64,000 nt of DNA. Origin: Hymenolepis diminuta. Its lineage: Eukaryota; Platyhelminthes; Cestoda; Cyclophyllidea; Hymenolepididae. The stretch spans positions 1,330,603-1,394,602 of the forward strand of contig CAADRB010000032.1 in NCBI GenBank assembly GCA_900708905.1. Reading direction: 5' to 3'. Below the pieces are notes generated by a model that did no database searches, was not told the origin of the DNA, and saw only the letters and a list, made by a program, of their open reading frames with translations. Numbering within the stretch: the first letter of the stretch is position 1; the number at the start of each line of letters is the position of its first letter. This document shows positions 25,936 to 38,835 of the stretch, piece by piece. The position numbers and the translations under genes were made by a program.

Positions 25936-27224
25936 TTGATTTAAGTTAATAGTTTATCTTCTTGTAGCTGTGATCAAGCGGAAAGACTAGCTAAGACAGC
26001 AAATATATCAGAACTCATTAGACTTCACCCGAAATTAGCTTTTACAATAGTAGCCGCATATCCCATTAGTCTGGCAGCTTAAATTTATTAAAGTTGGATA
26101 GTTGTGCCTGTGGGTAACAATTTCAGTACATTCTATTAAGTTTTCACACTAGATGTGCCTAAAATGTGCTTGGTTAATTCAACTGAAATATATCAGAAAA
26201 TATTTAGTATAGTTAAGTGTCAAGTTAAAATTTCATAAGTATACAAGCGTGCTTCTGAGGTAAACAGGGGGCATCAATGGAAGGAGGAGATCAAAGGTAT
26301 TTCCTATGTCCAGAATCAGGTGTTTAGGTGTCACATTAACAGTTTTGAATTAAGATGTCAAAGACCTCTACTGATTCAAATAGTATAGATTAATCGACAA
26401 TAGCATATGGCTTATTACTAGACATGCGCACCCAAAGTTAAGTGCTTAAGCAGGTCGACTTTGCAAGACATACAACTTCTCGGCCTAATTATCTTATACA
26501 CCAGTCAAAAGCAATCATTTTATTTTCCCTTCACAATCTACTCCCTTTTTTCGGCCTAGCTCGCGTGAAGTGAGACTGTCTATTGTGAGTGAAAAGGAGA
26601 GGTGGACGGATTAATTTGGTTATTAGTAGAGGAATCTGAGAAGCAGAGGAGGGAAGGAAATGTGAGGGTACTGAGGATTATTTACTAAGGAGTAGAAAAA
26701 TATTGACACTTTTCCTCCTCTTTCTTTTCCCCAAAAGAACATCAAATTCCACTCCACTGGTTGGTTTACTCTGTTACAGTAAAATGAGATCGAATCAGCC
26801 TACAGTATTATGTGCTTGAAAAACTCGGTATTTTAATAAAATATTGAGGTCCGTATTTTAAAAGAATTAATTGATGAATACAAATATGGAGAAACTTGTA
26901 ATTAAATTTCTTTTCTGAAAGTTCTAAAACTATTTTACTTCCTTGGAATTATTCGCATTAGCCGAACTGCAGGGCTTACAGAAAATGTATATAATTTTTT
27001 AAAAATGTGAAACTTAGTTCAAAGAATGCATTATATTATAAATACATTCAGATCCAGGATACCTTGGCAGTTGCTAAATCTCGAAATTAAACATTTTAAA
27101 TACGGATGGGAATAGAAATTAAGCATGAAATATTGAATGTATTCATTTGCGGAACGCTATCGCCCCTGGTTGAGGAACTCCTAGCGAAATTCGTTGAAGT
27201 TGGATGTTGCCTTGGTCTAATGAG

Positions 27225-27555
27225 TTAGTTCATGTGCTGATAAGATGTCGGGTCCCAATTGGCGAAGAAGTATTGGCTCCGGTTTTCTGGCAAATCCTTG
27301 ACTGATGGGTATCGGCCATTATAGCGAATCGGGAACTGCGCATACAACTCTGGATAATACCGTATTATATTACGACAATTATAACTGTTCAAATAGATTA
27401 ACTTGACGGTCTTGGCAACAGGGGAAATCAATCATAATCAGGTCTCCGTATCTCAAAGGAAGCTTATTACGTGGTCCGAAACTAAAGGCCCGGATACCAC
27501 GGCTATCTTTATAATAAGTGGTCCAAACATCCAAATAAGCAGACTTAATAGACAT
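27225..27555 (-). pseudogene. unrecognised coding-like segment with a one-base frameshift, minus strand
   Basis: From an ATG at 27555 the minus strand is open for 58 codons (MSIKSAYLDVWTTYYKDSRG at the start). It then goes out of frame. Continuation is open in the next frame to a stop at 27225, ending FFANWDPTSYQHMN. Removing one C from the C4 run at 27421-27424 would join both into a single product of about 109 residues, rich in Tyr, Asn, Arg and Pro. Codon choice looks coding-like (many C-ending codons in an AT-rich region). An extra C may be a true inactivating indel or an assembly error. A splice-acceptor-like cttcag lies 63 bases before the ATG (first base after it 27618). I do not recognise the family, and no poly(A) tract marks it as a retrocopy. 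Confidence 0.35.
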
Positions 27556-27752
27556 CTTAGATAATTATTTTAATTAGAAGGGTTTCCCACTAAAAAAGCG
27601 GCTTTCAAATCCCTCAACCTGAAGAAATAAAGTTAAATAAAACCCCTTGTCTAAGTCAAGTTAGGAGGGAAAAATGAATGTTTAGCTCTGAGTTACACTC
27701 TCAAGGTCTCTTCAAATATAAAAGGACACAATAGGTTATAAATATCAACCCT

Positions 27753-27956
27753 TCATTCTTCAGTCAAATGATTCCTCTCAAAGCAATCCGACTTCCTCAA
27801 AAAGTCCAAGATACCGGTATTTTTATGAATTTGAGATGGCTTTTTCTTAGGGAAAATTTTGACGTTATAGAGGTGGTCAGACCATGTGATATAAAGGCGT
27901 TTCTCTCTATAGCGTCTCTCCCATCCGCTTTTGGTCAAACGCAACGAATCGTTACA
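27753..27956 (-). CDS. unrecognised coding-like exon candidate, minus strand
   Basis: After a strong acceptor-like tract on the minus strand (cctccctctttag), the sequence from 27956 is open for 67 codons to TGA at 27753. The product is basic and Lys/Arg/Trp/Tyr-rich (SGWERRYREKRLYITWSDHL within it). Third-position C is unusually common (AAC, ACC, AGC, CGC, ATC, GAC, CAC, CTC), which is unlike the AT-rich intron around it. It lies about 200 bases upstream of the frameshifted segment at 27225-27555 on the same strand, so the two may belong to one nested gene or decayed copy. There is no initiating ATG. The antisense plus ORF 27768-27983 is probably its shadow. The family is unknown. Confidence 0.25.
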   Translation of the reverse strand, partial: CNDSLRLTKSGWERRYREKRLYITWSDHLYNVKIFPKKKPSQIHKNTGILDFLRKSDCFERNHLTEE

Positions 27957-30739
27957 CTAAAGAGGGAGGACAAGTCCACTTAAATCTGTTCTTTTCAAAG
28001 AGTCGCATTTAGTTAAGCTTGGGGGCTGAGAAGGCTAGTAAAGCTCACCGAATTCTCTCTCATTGTTCTAAGGTTGCCATTGTATTCGCATGACAACCGG
28101 TATTGCCTGCATTGTTTTCTTCGTTGCTTGGAGGGAAAACATGTTTGACGCTTTTTTAGTTTACCTCCCTCTTTCTCTTCTGGCCCTTATTTTCAGCCCT
28201 TGGTATCTCTTTAATTGTTTTAATTCTCACGGTTAGAGTAACTTCGAAGTTCTGATTTTAACTTTTCTTTATGTATATTGCAAAGGAGAGGCTCTAGCTT
28301 TAGTGATGCCGATCAAGAACAGCGTGATAAAGGCGAAAAGGAACTTGTTGAAACCTGTTCGCGGCCATGACTAAGCGAATTAAGGTAACAGTTAAACGTA
28401 TGTACGAAATAAGGTCGTTATATGGGTTTAAGTTAAGCTCTTTTATTAAAAGCTATAATTGAATGATAAAACAATATTGCAATATGGAGAAATGTTTAAA
28501 AAATAGCAAGATTGACACTTAGGAAATGGAACTGTTACCTACTTAGATCCTCCTAAAAATTGATAAATAAGCTATTGCTTCTCCAAAATGTTTGAACTCT
28601 ATTTGGATGTTAGAGACTGATAATACATTAAGCACTAACACATAGGGTAAAAGGCAGAGAGAGAAAGAAATGGATTTTAGGGAGGATGGGATTGTATATG
28701 TATATCTACCTACGCCTGCGATACTTACTTCGAATCTCTGTTTGTGCCCTTGGAATCGGATAATTTCTCCTACCGATTGTGTTATGCAAATCATAGTGTT
28801 GTTGAAAATTGTTTTTTTTTTAAAAAACTCCATTCTATAAAATAACCATTTTGCATTCCTAACCAGACAAATTTAGTATACCTAACTATTTGAGCAAAAA
28901 ATTGAGCCTCAGGTAGTATTTTCACGCACAGGAAAAAGGGAAATTGGCCTAGAATCTTGCATTTCTCATGCAAAAGGGGGATTTTTAATTGAACTTTTTA
29001 CGCGATATATAAGGAAAAGAAAACAGGGAAATTAAATAATTAAATAGAGTTTATTTCGACTATTGTCTTACGAGAAGAAAGTTGATTTTAAAATTTCAAA
29101 TTCTTTAGGGTCTTTAGAAAGAATATTTTATCACCTCTAGAAGCATCCATCCTTTTGATTGACTTTGACAAATTAGTCAATATAGGTTTATACACCGGAT
29201 TAAATGTTTGTAGTTCTAATTTCAGGGCCAAATTTTACCCATTGACCATGTTGCTATTCACTTACCTTGATAAATGTCAGTATCGTTTCAGTGTTCTCGT
29301 TAGTCGCGGATGAAGATTTTGTGCTTGACGTCCCTGCTGGATTTCTATCATTATTTTTTAGTCAGAATAACAAGTCATTGTTACGCTATACGGTATGCGC
29401 TTCTAAGAGCTAACTGGGAGGTTCGTTAACGTGGGCTGCCCCAAGTCTCATCTCAATCCGTTTACATTCAAGTTTAGAGATTTCGTTAGAGACTGAATAC
29501 ATTTATTTTGTAAATAAACGCATTGCGAGTGCAATTGCAAGTTACTGAGCAAGTGTCCATATATTGATAATGCTGAACGCCAAAGCAAACGGAAAGATAT
29601 CTTGGAAATAGGTTGAATCCTGTCTATTTGAGAGGTCTTTGTTAAGTGGCAGATGGATGAAACCTTTATTATTCTCCAAATCGTTCGTATTTGATGAACC
29701 ATGACTGTCGTACATATTCTCAGATTCCTTTGTATAACTCCTTGATTTCGGGGATGAATTTTTGGTTCTAAACTTATTGATCTAGCCAATTTGATCAAAA
29801 TAGTAACTGTAAAAAGATGGGCCATGTCAGGATTTAGACATTGATGAAATAACTGAGAAAGAAAAGCTGATTAACGGTTTTCCGCATAATATCCCATTTT
29901 TATCCATTTTAGAGAAGTTTACAAGTCGATTGTTAAATTTCGTAACTATAAGTTCCACGTTTTGCCTTTAGTGTTACTTTCGAGTCACTGATTTGGTTTT
30001 TAGCTTATTTCATTTAATACTTCTGAATTTTTGAATGCCATTTCTGTAGCGAAGTTGTTACTTTAATTCAATTTTAATTACAAATACAGATGAACGAAGG
30101 CTTTTTCCCTTTGTCCCTCTGAAGAATACTTCAGTCCTGGGTGACTTAAGAGTTCTATTGTTGCATATAGAGCCTTTGTTAGAATTCTCCGCCAGAAGCA
30201 TAGGATTTGTTCATTTTCTGATGGAAATTGTTCTCTTCTTCTCATAAAAAGGATTCGATGCTTCAAACTACTGAAAACTTGCTAATTGTTAAGCCATGTC
30301 TTGTGGGAGCTGCGAATGTGGTCTTAACACCACCTATTTCGACTAAATCTAGTGACCATCTTAGTTTTATCGACTCATGAAGTTTTGGTCTTGAGCACTC
30401 TCTGCGTCTGTTATGCTCTCAAATCTTATGCAGGAGCTGTATGTAGAGCTGCAATTTTCACGCTGCCTCCAGCATTTGGGAGGTAGTGAAGCGTGTTTAC
30501 TGTAAGCAGTGGTGAAGATGGGATTCGGAAATTGGACGCCTCTTTCCTGATACATTAATCACCCACACAATGGTTGATGATTGCATTTATTTCTCTCCCC
30601 GTTTCACAGTTGTTGTTTTAGTATTAGCCATAGCAGAGCAAAAATAACCTAAGTTCTAATCATGAGATAGCATTCGTAAGTATGAAATAACAGTGAGAAA
30701 TTAAACAAGAAAGGGGATGGGGGTCGATTAGAAATATAT

Positions 30740-31010
30740 AATGATACCCGGATATCAGGATTCCTATTTTATTTGAATTGCCAAAAGCTTGAGTTGTCCA
30801 CTTTCTCCCGAGGGGTATAACTCACTTTGTAAAATCCAAAAGTTCAATTTTCATGAATTGATTCTTGATTATCTAAGTGATTTCATGTTCACGATAAACA
30901 GAACTTATTGTCCAATTAGGTCAATTGGATGGCTGATCAAGGCGACAGAAGATTCGTGCTTCACTTGAATTCTGATACTAGTACCAATAGGTTTGGTACT
31001 TAATAGGCAC
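30740..31010 (+). repeat. family A copy
   Basis: TTATTTGAATTGCCAAAAGC, TTGAGTTGTCCACTTTCTCC, GATTTCATGTTCACGATAAA and CAATTGGATGGCTGATCAAG follow the family order. Confidence 0.5.
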
Positions 31011-32674
31011 AGTTCACTGCGTCCAAATTCCAGGCTATTGACAAGTTGATTAAACTGACTTGCTTATCACACTATACAATGGCCTCCTAAAATTAAGAGT
31101 AGTCAACTGGTATCAACGAAGCGGTTTTAATAAAGAGGAGCTCACTAGAGTTTGATCGAGTTGAACTCTGATAACCACAAGAATTTTTTATTTTGCTCTC
31201 CAATTCTTCTTTCAGTCCTCTTCATTTAAATTATCCTTTAACATTTTAATTATATAGTTTATGATAATTTTAGGTGAATTAATCAATTCTGAAATTATAA
31301 CTAAATCCTCTGACTTCCTTGCGTTCTCTTAGTTTACATCGTTTCATTTTCAACCAAGACATAAATAAAGCTATTTCTGTCTGAGTTTTCCTTAAGGCCG
31401 GTATTGCCTTGCATCCATTTGTCTGTATAACTTGACGTAAAGGAAGATATTCTCACTTTCCATATGAATTCATTGATTAATTGATTAATCACCACTACCA
31501 CTAATTTAAAGCCAATAACCACCATGCCACTAAAGCGAACAAACGGTAGGCATTAGCCTGACTCTAAGTGACTAAGTTAGGTTTATTTAACCCCTGAATT
31601 TCATCGTTCCCTGTGTCGGGCTGTTTGACCTTGGATAACATGAGTGTTGGCCAATCAACTGGACAGCTTTTTCTATCCATTCAAACTGACCAGTCGATCA
31701 TTTTGATTTTGAGCTCTTAATTCATTGAAATTCAAGTCCAAATGTCACAACTGGTAGTTAGATCGAGTGATATTGCAAAAAAAGAGACAACCATCATCTC
31801 CAAAGCATGGCAATGTTTGTTTACATTGATTCTGATAAAATATTGAGAATGTTAAAGACAATTGGCGGATGGTGAATAAAATTTTGCAGCATCTCAGCAT
31901 ACTACAGGATCATAAAGGATGATTATCAATTCAATTAACCGCAACATATTTGAGTCGGTCTTTCATTTTAAACCGAGTTGCAACAAAGTCACGCTGTTAT
32001 TTGGACTAATGTCATATTAATGAATTTGAAGCATTACTTTCTAAACGGCTCTCAAAATTCTTTTCAAATTACATAGTTGTATTTGACATTTTGCACCCGG
32101 ATGCTTGCTTAAATGGAATGCGATCAGTGCATTTTACTCCTCCGTACCCATATATCGATTTTTGATTTTCTTTCGCCCTTACCTTAAGATAGTCTATCCG
32201 ATGGGCCTGTGCTACACCTATCCAAATTTTTTATCCGCTCTATGCATATGCTTTGATCCCCTTCTCTCTTTACTGTTGGTCGTTATTTTCGTAAGGGGAT
32301 GTCTTAGCTTAACAGAGTTGAACTCCAATAAATGTTTTGATCCTAACCCCTACAGATTAATAGATAGAAAAAATGATGATAGCTGTGAAGTTACTCTCTA
32401 TGAAGTTGGGCTACCTCAGTTAGTGATTCGCAAGTATACTCACCGTAGTCATCTATCCAGACCTCTGCATAGCCTCAGACTCCTTTGCTGTCATACTCAG
32501 CGTTCGTCATGAACCCAAAGACGACTTTGGACGCCCTGTCTATGCCACCATTTATGCGTATATGCCTACTTTGTAACGATCACTCGTTACTCGCACACAC
32601 ACTCTCTCTCGCTCCCTCAATAAACTTTGATAACCGTGGTCTTACTTCTCCACCTTTTTATGGTGTTTATCAAA

Positions 32675-32757
32675 AGAAGTTAGAAGGGGTGATAGCTCGG
32701 CTAGGCTCCTATAGTCTCCTAGATAATTAAGCTATCACTTACTTTCTAACCCCTTCT
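32675..32757. other. long imperfect hairpin, unassigned (microRNA-like or mobile-element remnant)
   Basis: Two arms pair closely: GTTAGAA (32679-32685) with TTCTAAC (32744-32750), GTGATAGCT (32689-32697) with AGCTATCAC (32730-32738), and CTAGG (32701-32705) with CCTAG (32718-32722). An outer AGAA/TTCT pair is at 32675-32678 and 32754-32757. Internal loops are small (GGG against TTACT). The size (~83 bases) and shape resemble a microRNA precursor. The arms match no microRNA seed that I recognise. It is antisense-ambiguous, because the palindrome reads similarly on both strands. Confidence 0.4.
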
Positions 32758-35700
32758 GTAAATTTTTAAGCCTCCCCCCATCCCGTGTCTCCTGAATGCT
32801 AAGTTATTTTTCAAGGGGTGGACCCCTCAATAGCTGGTCGTCCATAATGAACTACTAACGGTATTAAATTTACGATGACTAACCCCCCTCCCAGCCTTGA
32901 ATTTTTAGTTGGCCAAAATCCAATGTGTCATAATCATAAGCATTAGCGTATAATCCCTATTCAAGTGGCATTCGAGATGTAGCTTTATTGACGGAAATTG
33001 CTAAAGCGTGTAACTGCAAAGTGGAGCTGTTATCAGCCTACCGGATCTTTATGAATCTTATTCATGCATAGAAAGTCTCTTATGGTTGCAAGTCTCTTCA
33101 AAAAATGCCACTTTCCTCTAGCTAACCCAAATTGTGCCTCGGGTGTTTGGTTTGCAAAATAAATTCAACTAATAGATGGTCACGAAGATTTTCTTTATTT
33201 TCAATGAGAAATAACGGAGATCAAGTGATGTGGTTTCTATATCGGGAAATTCACGTCCTCATTCTACACTTTTTGAATAATGATGAAATGCTGTGAAGCG
33301 GCAAAGGAAATTCGGATAGTCTTATTTCCCAATCAGGCAGATTTACGAAGACAAAATGCATTTTAATTGAATCTTGTTTAAATGATTTGAGGTTAAGTGG
33401 TTTTAGATCAGTTCAATTTTATAATAATTTCTCGACAATTTGTCTCAAGGAAAATTTTGCGTCTTTCTCCAAAATGTTGATTTAGGAGCCAGACGCGGTA
33501 ACCCAGTTCTGATATATGCTTTCCAGTCTATTTTGTCAGACAGTATTTTTAATGAGCACAGATGGTGCACAGCTTTCTATTTTGTATTTACTGAAAGGAG
33601 GAGAAAATTAATTGCTATTTCTACAGAGTTTCAACTATGATTAAAGCCCCTTTGTCCTTAAAAACTTCAGTTCTGCAACTCATCTGAGAATATTTAGTGG
33701 GTGGAAATTGTAATAGATAGTGGCTTTTAAATGCAAAATTTTGCATCAGTTTTCATCTTCTTAATCTCACATTTCATTATGAGGCTTGAATTCGTCTGTT
33801 TGCAGAAGAAAGCGTACATCCAAATTAACCAGGCTTTAACGTTGGATGGTAGGGCTGCTTTCTTCTTTAGGGTTACAGTCTTTAGTTGGCATTAAGTTAA
33901 CATGGTTTTTTCTTCTACTTGCGAAAATAGCACGATGGCATTAGTTTGCATGCTTAAATGTATACTTTTCAAGCTCATTAGAAAAACCCTTAACAGGTTG
34001 CTTGGAGCTTCTTTTTTTTTGAGAGACTTGCGTTCTACCGCCCTTATTGTTGATCAGAATCAAGCAGTGCGGTTGGCTATCGTCATCGCCCTACGAGCAT
34101 CAATCTCACGCCCTTTACGTTACAAACATGTACATTGGCCGCTGCAACACCAGTAAAAATTAAACCATTTTTCCGCGGTGAACCAGCAAGCAAATATACT
34201 AATAATGATCATTTATCGAGTTTCTCAGTGTAAAGTGTTTAATGCGAAAACATAATATTTTTTTGTCTAAGTAGTATTATTCAAGGAGCCATTTTATTTT
34301 CTGAATAAGTCTGTTTAATGTTCGATCTATATCCTAAGGCGGGACACTAAAAAGTTGCTATTAAATGAGTGTGAATTGCCGAACTCAAGCAGAAAAGTAA
34401 TCTTTATTGTTGCGTCGTTTCTACTAACCCAGAGGTAGAGAGAATGAAAGGAGAAGGCTTCCCTATGTGTATTCGTTCTCAATATCAGACGTGAGTGCCT
34501 TTAGTTGCAACTAGTAGCTTTTCTGAAAATTACTCATTCGAGTGAGCTGCAGTTTTACTGCTGTTTTGAATAAAACGCTTAGGGTTTTACACATCAGTAA
34601 ACATCACAGTCTGAATTCCTTACGAACAGCTTAAAAATTTAATGACATAAATGTGACATTATTTTTGCTAGAAAGAATTTTGGCGTTGCTAAATTGTATG
34701 TTTACCTTATTTTAGCCTCCGATATTTCATTGTGCTGAATAAAGTTAATCGTTTTGTAGTATGCTTTAAAGTTAACTTAATTAGATACCGTGATTTGCGA
34801 TATTACCCTTAGGAAAAACTTTCCTATTGGTTAATGCTGAAGCACTTTTTATACAAAAAGAATAAAGGTTTTTTAAAAATAACAATGAGATGAAGCTTTG
34901 AGGGTGACTTCTTACCCGCTCTTTCTTGGGTCAGGACAAAAATTCTTGTAAATATGTCATATTTAAAAGTGATATAGTAAAATTGGTATTAATTTGACAA
35001 CGATCTTTTTGTTTATTCAATACTCGTAGTAGAAGTTTTACAAATCTTGATACCATTTTTTCACTCACCTCAACCTTTAATTAAAAAAGAGTACATTTCT
35101 AAAAAGATTTCGGCTTCTATTTATTTTCTTTCATTCCTTGAGTCCCAGACCTAATTGGACGGACTTGAGGCAGACTGAGTTTATTTATCTCTCTTATGTT
35201 TGCTTTCTCTGGAGATTTTACATCTGGGGTAAATGCTCTACAATTATGAACGTTGGAGTAATACCAACACTCAGTCACTCACTCAATCTTTAATGTTCGG
35301 TAACTTCTAATATTAAACGAATCAGAACTGATTTTTTGAAATTTGACGATGAAAATGAAACCTATGGGAGCCTGAGCAAATGAAAACAATCGCTAACCGA
35401 ATTTAATTTTCGAATATTCTGAGGGTGGGACGCCAATAATGACTAAAGTTCATAAAAAATCGCTTTCAAGAAAGAACTGCTTGTGTTAATTGACCTTTCT
35501 GTTTGGTACATGAAATACCTTACCTCTTTTCTTCACTCCTTTTAAGTTATATTTTAATAGAGAAAATAATGAACTGCACTAAATAGCATTTTTCGATATC
35601 CACATCAGAGCATTGTTAATCAGAGTGGCGGCTTAAATTTGCAAAAAAAGGGTTTTTCATCCGATTTTCATTTTGCTACCTTTTCTCATGGAAGTGATTT

Positions 35701-36635
35701 GTTTAAAATTTCTTTTTTGTTAGCTTGGAACCGTTGCAGAAAACATGTTGGATCGTTTCATATACAAGGGCGGCTGCTCTTACAGCTCTTCTTAAAATGC
35801 AGTTCTGTATTTGAAAAAATTACGCTTCGATCCACTAGTCACATTTCTATTCTTTTCTAACAAGCCGACAAAGGAATAATCCACCCTTTAGATTTAATGG
35901 TAGGTTTCTCAACCTGCTATATGAGAGTAATTTCAACTCTCTCCTTTAATTATAATCTCAAAATCCCCCAGATACACGCACATTTTACATTTGTAATCAT
36001 TAGTTCCTTTGAATTTTCCCCGATTTTCCCCATTTTAATATAAATCCCGATCAAATAATGATATTAGGCACTAAGATACATAAAAGCGGAAATCCTCTAA
36101 AATATCTATTGTTTAATCGAATAAAAAATACTGAATACATACATTTGGGGAAAGCAAAACAAAAAATTGAATGAATTAATCTTCACAAAAATGTCCTTGT
36201 CTGCATTTGCCTTCATATTTTACATCTATTAAAGTATTTTTTGTAATAAACTCCAGAGTAACTTGTGCGTTTTCTTAATTCCACGCATTCCTCAGTTTCC
36301 ATCGTTTTCGAAAGTAATCAAATTTAATAAATCAGGGAATATTACTTTGAAATTAGATAGTTATTTATTAAAGCTAATAAAATTGACTTACATTTCTCTT
36401 GTTGTATTTTTTCATTTCCCGTCATGAGTTTCGCGCATTTCTGGCGTATTGGAAACTGTGCCTTTTCATTTGAAAATTAATCCAATATTGTAAAACTTTT
36501 AGACCTTTGGAGGTATTCATTAGTCGGTAGTCCTAATTTTTCCAACATTTATTCAAAAAGATCGGAAAATATAGAGAAGGAAAATGAGTGATGAAAACAA
36601 AACAAGGAGAAGTGGATCTGTTGACGTTTTTGCAT

Positions 36636-36718
36636 CTGCAGGCGGCTGGTTAATGGGGACCAAAAGGACAAAAGTTTTTGCATCTTTTCTGAACCCCATA
36701 AATCAGCCTCTTGCGCAG
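36636..36718 (-). ncRNA. mir-133: mir-133 microRNA precursor, antisense in mib1 intron 4
   Basis: The plus strand at 36641-36663 is the reverse complement of a 23-base miR-133 3' arm starting TTGGTCCCC (seed TGGTCCC). It has the ATTAACCAGCC centre that I remember from planarian miR-133 in place of the vertebrate TTCAACCAGCT. The opposing arm at 36689-36708 pairs with 36644-36663 at 17 of 20 positions (two wobbles). A short basal CTGC/GCAG helix lies at 36715-36718 and 36636-36639. The loop is 36664-36688. miR-133 is the usual muscle partner of miR-1 and is normally co-transcribed with it. Here it is downstream of mir-1 on the same strand by about 17.4 kb. A 12-base direct repeat (gtttttgcatct) occurs at 36626-36637 and again in the loop at 36674-36685. 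Confidence 0.94.
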
Positions 36719-37635
36719 AGTCCCTTTTCCACAGAATAATAATCAACTTACTGATCAGAGAAAGGATTCTAAAGCCTCTTCATTTAAGCCTGAAAATGAA
36801 AACAAATTGAGGCAGTTAGTAGTCCTGCAGCTCTCCTCTGTAATTTCCTTTTTTCAAAAACCTGTTAATCCATATTTATGTGTAAAGTATTTGCTCCCAG
36901 GTAGTTTGAGGGAAAAATCTGTCATTAATATTTTATTTTTTGGCATTGAATTCACAAAGTTTGGCCATAACTTTCACTTTGGTGCCTTTTATCAGAGTGG
37001 GAAGGGAATGGGGAAATTCGAAACACCATCCATTCTCCCACAAATCCACTCCTCTAATTCCAAATCACCACACGCAAATTGACAGTCAATTTTATTGACT
37101 GGTAAACTGCATTTTTATGTGTTGTTGTGTAAAATTTGCTTCTACCTAAAGAGTGCACGCATATTCTTTATCTCTTTAGTTTTATGTTGCTTTGTTTGCA
37201 TTTTGCATCACTTTTTTCAAAATGAATTTCGGTAAACTTAAAAAATATTTTAAAATTGTGAAATATTTTTTTCATAGATTAGTTTATTTTAAAGTAATTA
37301 TTACTTTCTGAACTAATGGTGTGTTTATTGTGATCATTTATACATTTGTATAGGAATAAAAATATTAGCGTTTTCAAGGTCAAATCAAAAAGGTAGTTAC
37401 GTAATCATACTCAATAAAACATGACATTTAATTTAAAAATGGTCAATTTATCATGAATTATAAAAATTATAAGTCATTGAATATTAAATAAAAATTTGAA
37501 TACTTAAATAGGACGTGTGAGGGGTCACCTGAGTATCATTAGTCGTAGTATGAGTGATGACTTGGAGGATAGAGCGTGCTCTTGTTCCTTATGCCGTTGG
37601 GAGCATTTTGCTCCATGTGAAGAAAATTCTTTTTT

Positions 37636-37760
37636 AGGCAATTGTTGCCTTCTTCCTGATTGGCTAACCACCCCGGCCACGGAGTAGGAGTAAATCTACG
37701 TCACTCGGTACTGCTCATTGGCTGGGCGGACATTGAATTAAGTATTTAATCCTCTCCCTC
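37636..37760. promoter_or_regulatory. promoter-like cluster about 1 kb upstream of mir-133
   Basis: This small GC-richer island has two ATTGG (CCAAT) boxes at 37659-37663 and 37717-37721. It also has a CRE-like TACGTCA at 37697-37703, a GC box GGGCGG at 37724-37729 and a TATA-like TATTTAA at 37743-37749 followed by a pyrimidine-rich stretch. A perfect palindrome with 6-base arms, AGGCAA-ttg-TTGCCT, lies at 37636-37650. On the plus strand the order CCAAT, CRE, CCAAT, GC box, TATA would start a transcript near 37775. CCAAT, CRE and GC boxes work in either orientation, so a minus-strand start serving mir-133 is equally possible. The element content is visible; promoter function is inferred. Confidence 0.35.
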
Positions 37761-38835
37761 CCTCTACTACTCAACTTCAAGCTCATCTTATTTACGCACA
37801 TTTTTATTTCTCTTTCTGAGTGTTTAATACATGGGTTGGTAAGATGATACGTTTTAGCTGAATATGTGTATTTACTATGGAGATATAGAGAGGTCTCTCT
37901 AAGACGCTTTTTCTAATACTGATTGATGCGTATTTTGAAGCCGTTATCCATTGTCTTCTCTACCGATCTCCAGCTCAGAAGATGGTTTTATGTAGTATAC
38001 TAACTTCATTTTTATGCAAAAATAAATATAGAGAACTATTGGATACCTGGTTAGCTAATAATATAAATGCGGAACGAATTCAGTATCTGATACGAGCATG
38101 GTCCGTTCATGAAATTTTTATGAGTTCCACTCAGCATGTATACCAAAACCGAATATATTCTAAATCGCTTGAAAGCAGGGGAATGTGTATAATTAAAAAT
38201 GATAGACCCATGTTTACAATAGATATGCTTAATTTTTTGTTTTCCCGCTTATATTCTGTAAAAGTGCTATGTAGTAAGATGATTTTGCAGCTGTTTTGCT
38301 AAAAGAATATTTAAAATCTGGTTAAGAAAAACGACTCTTTTTTTCTAACTTAATTAATTGGATTCTCAGAATTGGTATTTAAAAGCTCTCTGAGAAAAGA
38401 TGATGGACTTTTAAGAATGTTTTGTTCTTTGAAGTTATAAAGATCAAATACTTCGCAGCCATAAATCATCAAAGACACAAATGGTTTAATCGCTTTAGCA
38501 ATAAGTGATAGAATCGCTTTTAGTTTTACTAAAAATACAATTTTTTCGAGACAGTTAATCCGAGTTAGAGAGATAAGCTGAGTTATTTTAATAACTTGTC
38601 AATTTCGGTACATATTTTCCCCGAAGTTGAGCCTTTCCTTATTATTATTTTTAGTTCTTCACAATTGCCGACATGTTTTGACATAATTTTAAGGGTATTT
38701 CGAAAATAGAACAAAGAGCGGACATTTAATAGACAACCGTTTGTTTGTTAGTTTGTCTCATTACTGCAACGCAAATAAGTTCCACATGTGAGCAGGCGCC
38801 ATTGCAAACTATATCAGCTACATGGTCATAAAGCG

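Larger units (their letters stand above)
19412..36635 (+). other. mib1 intron 4, left part
   Basis: This starts the 40905-bp intron (donor gtgagt at 19412). Contents: repeat copies near 22.0, 23.2, 24.0, 25.8 and 30.7 kb, the coding-like minus-strand patch at 27.2-28.0 kb and the hairpin at 32.7 kb. A small GC-richer spot at 20560-20690 contains a TATA-like CATAAAA (20642-20648). The remaining stretches are AT-rich with short incidental ORFs and no visible gene. Confidence 0.8.

Noticed and set aside
29448..29825. 125-residue minus-strand ORF; an alternative minus frame there resembles a membrane segment (DIFPFALAFSIINIW)
   Set aside because: I considered a ligand-gated ion-channel TM4 for the alternative frame, but the FP-x-x-F-x-x-F-N-x-x-Y-W spacing does not fit, a stop precedes it and there is no supporting exon. 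The listed ORF itself has no domain.
32105..32512. 135-residue plus-strand ORF with hydrophobic segment
   Set aside because: Looked at as a small membrane protein or transposon fragment, but no motif, no conserved start context and no neighbours support it.
37982..38302. 106-residue plus-strand ORF downstream of the promoter-like cluster
   Set aside because: The ATG is conveniently placed about 200 bases after the possible start site, but the codon content is AT-driven and no family is recognisable. Kept only as context for the promoter finding.
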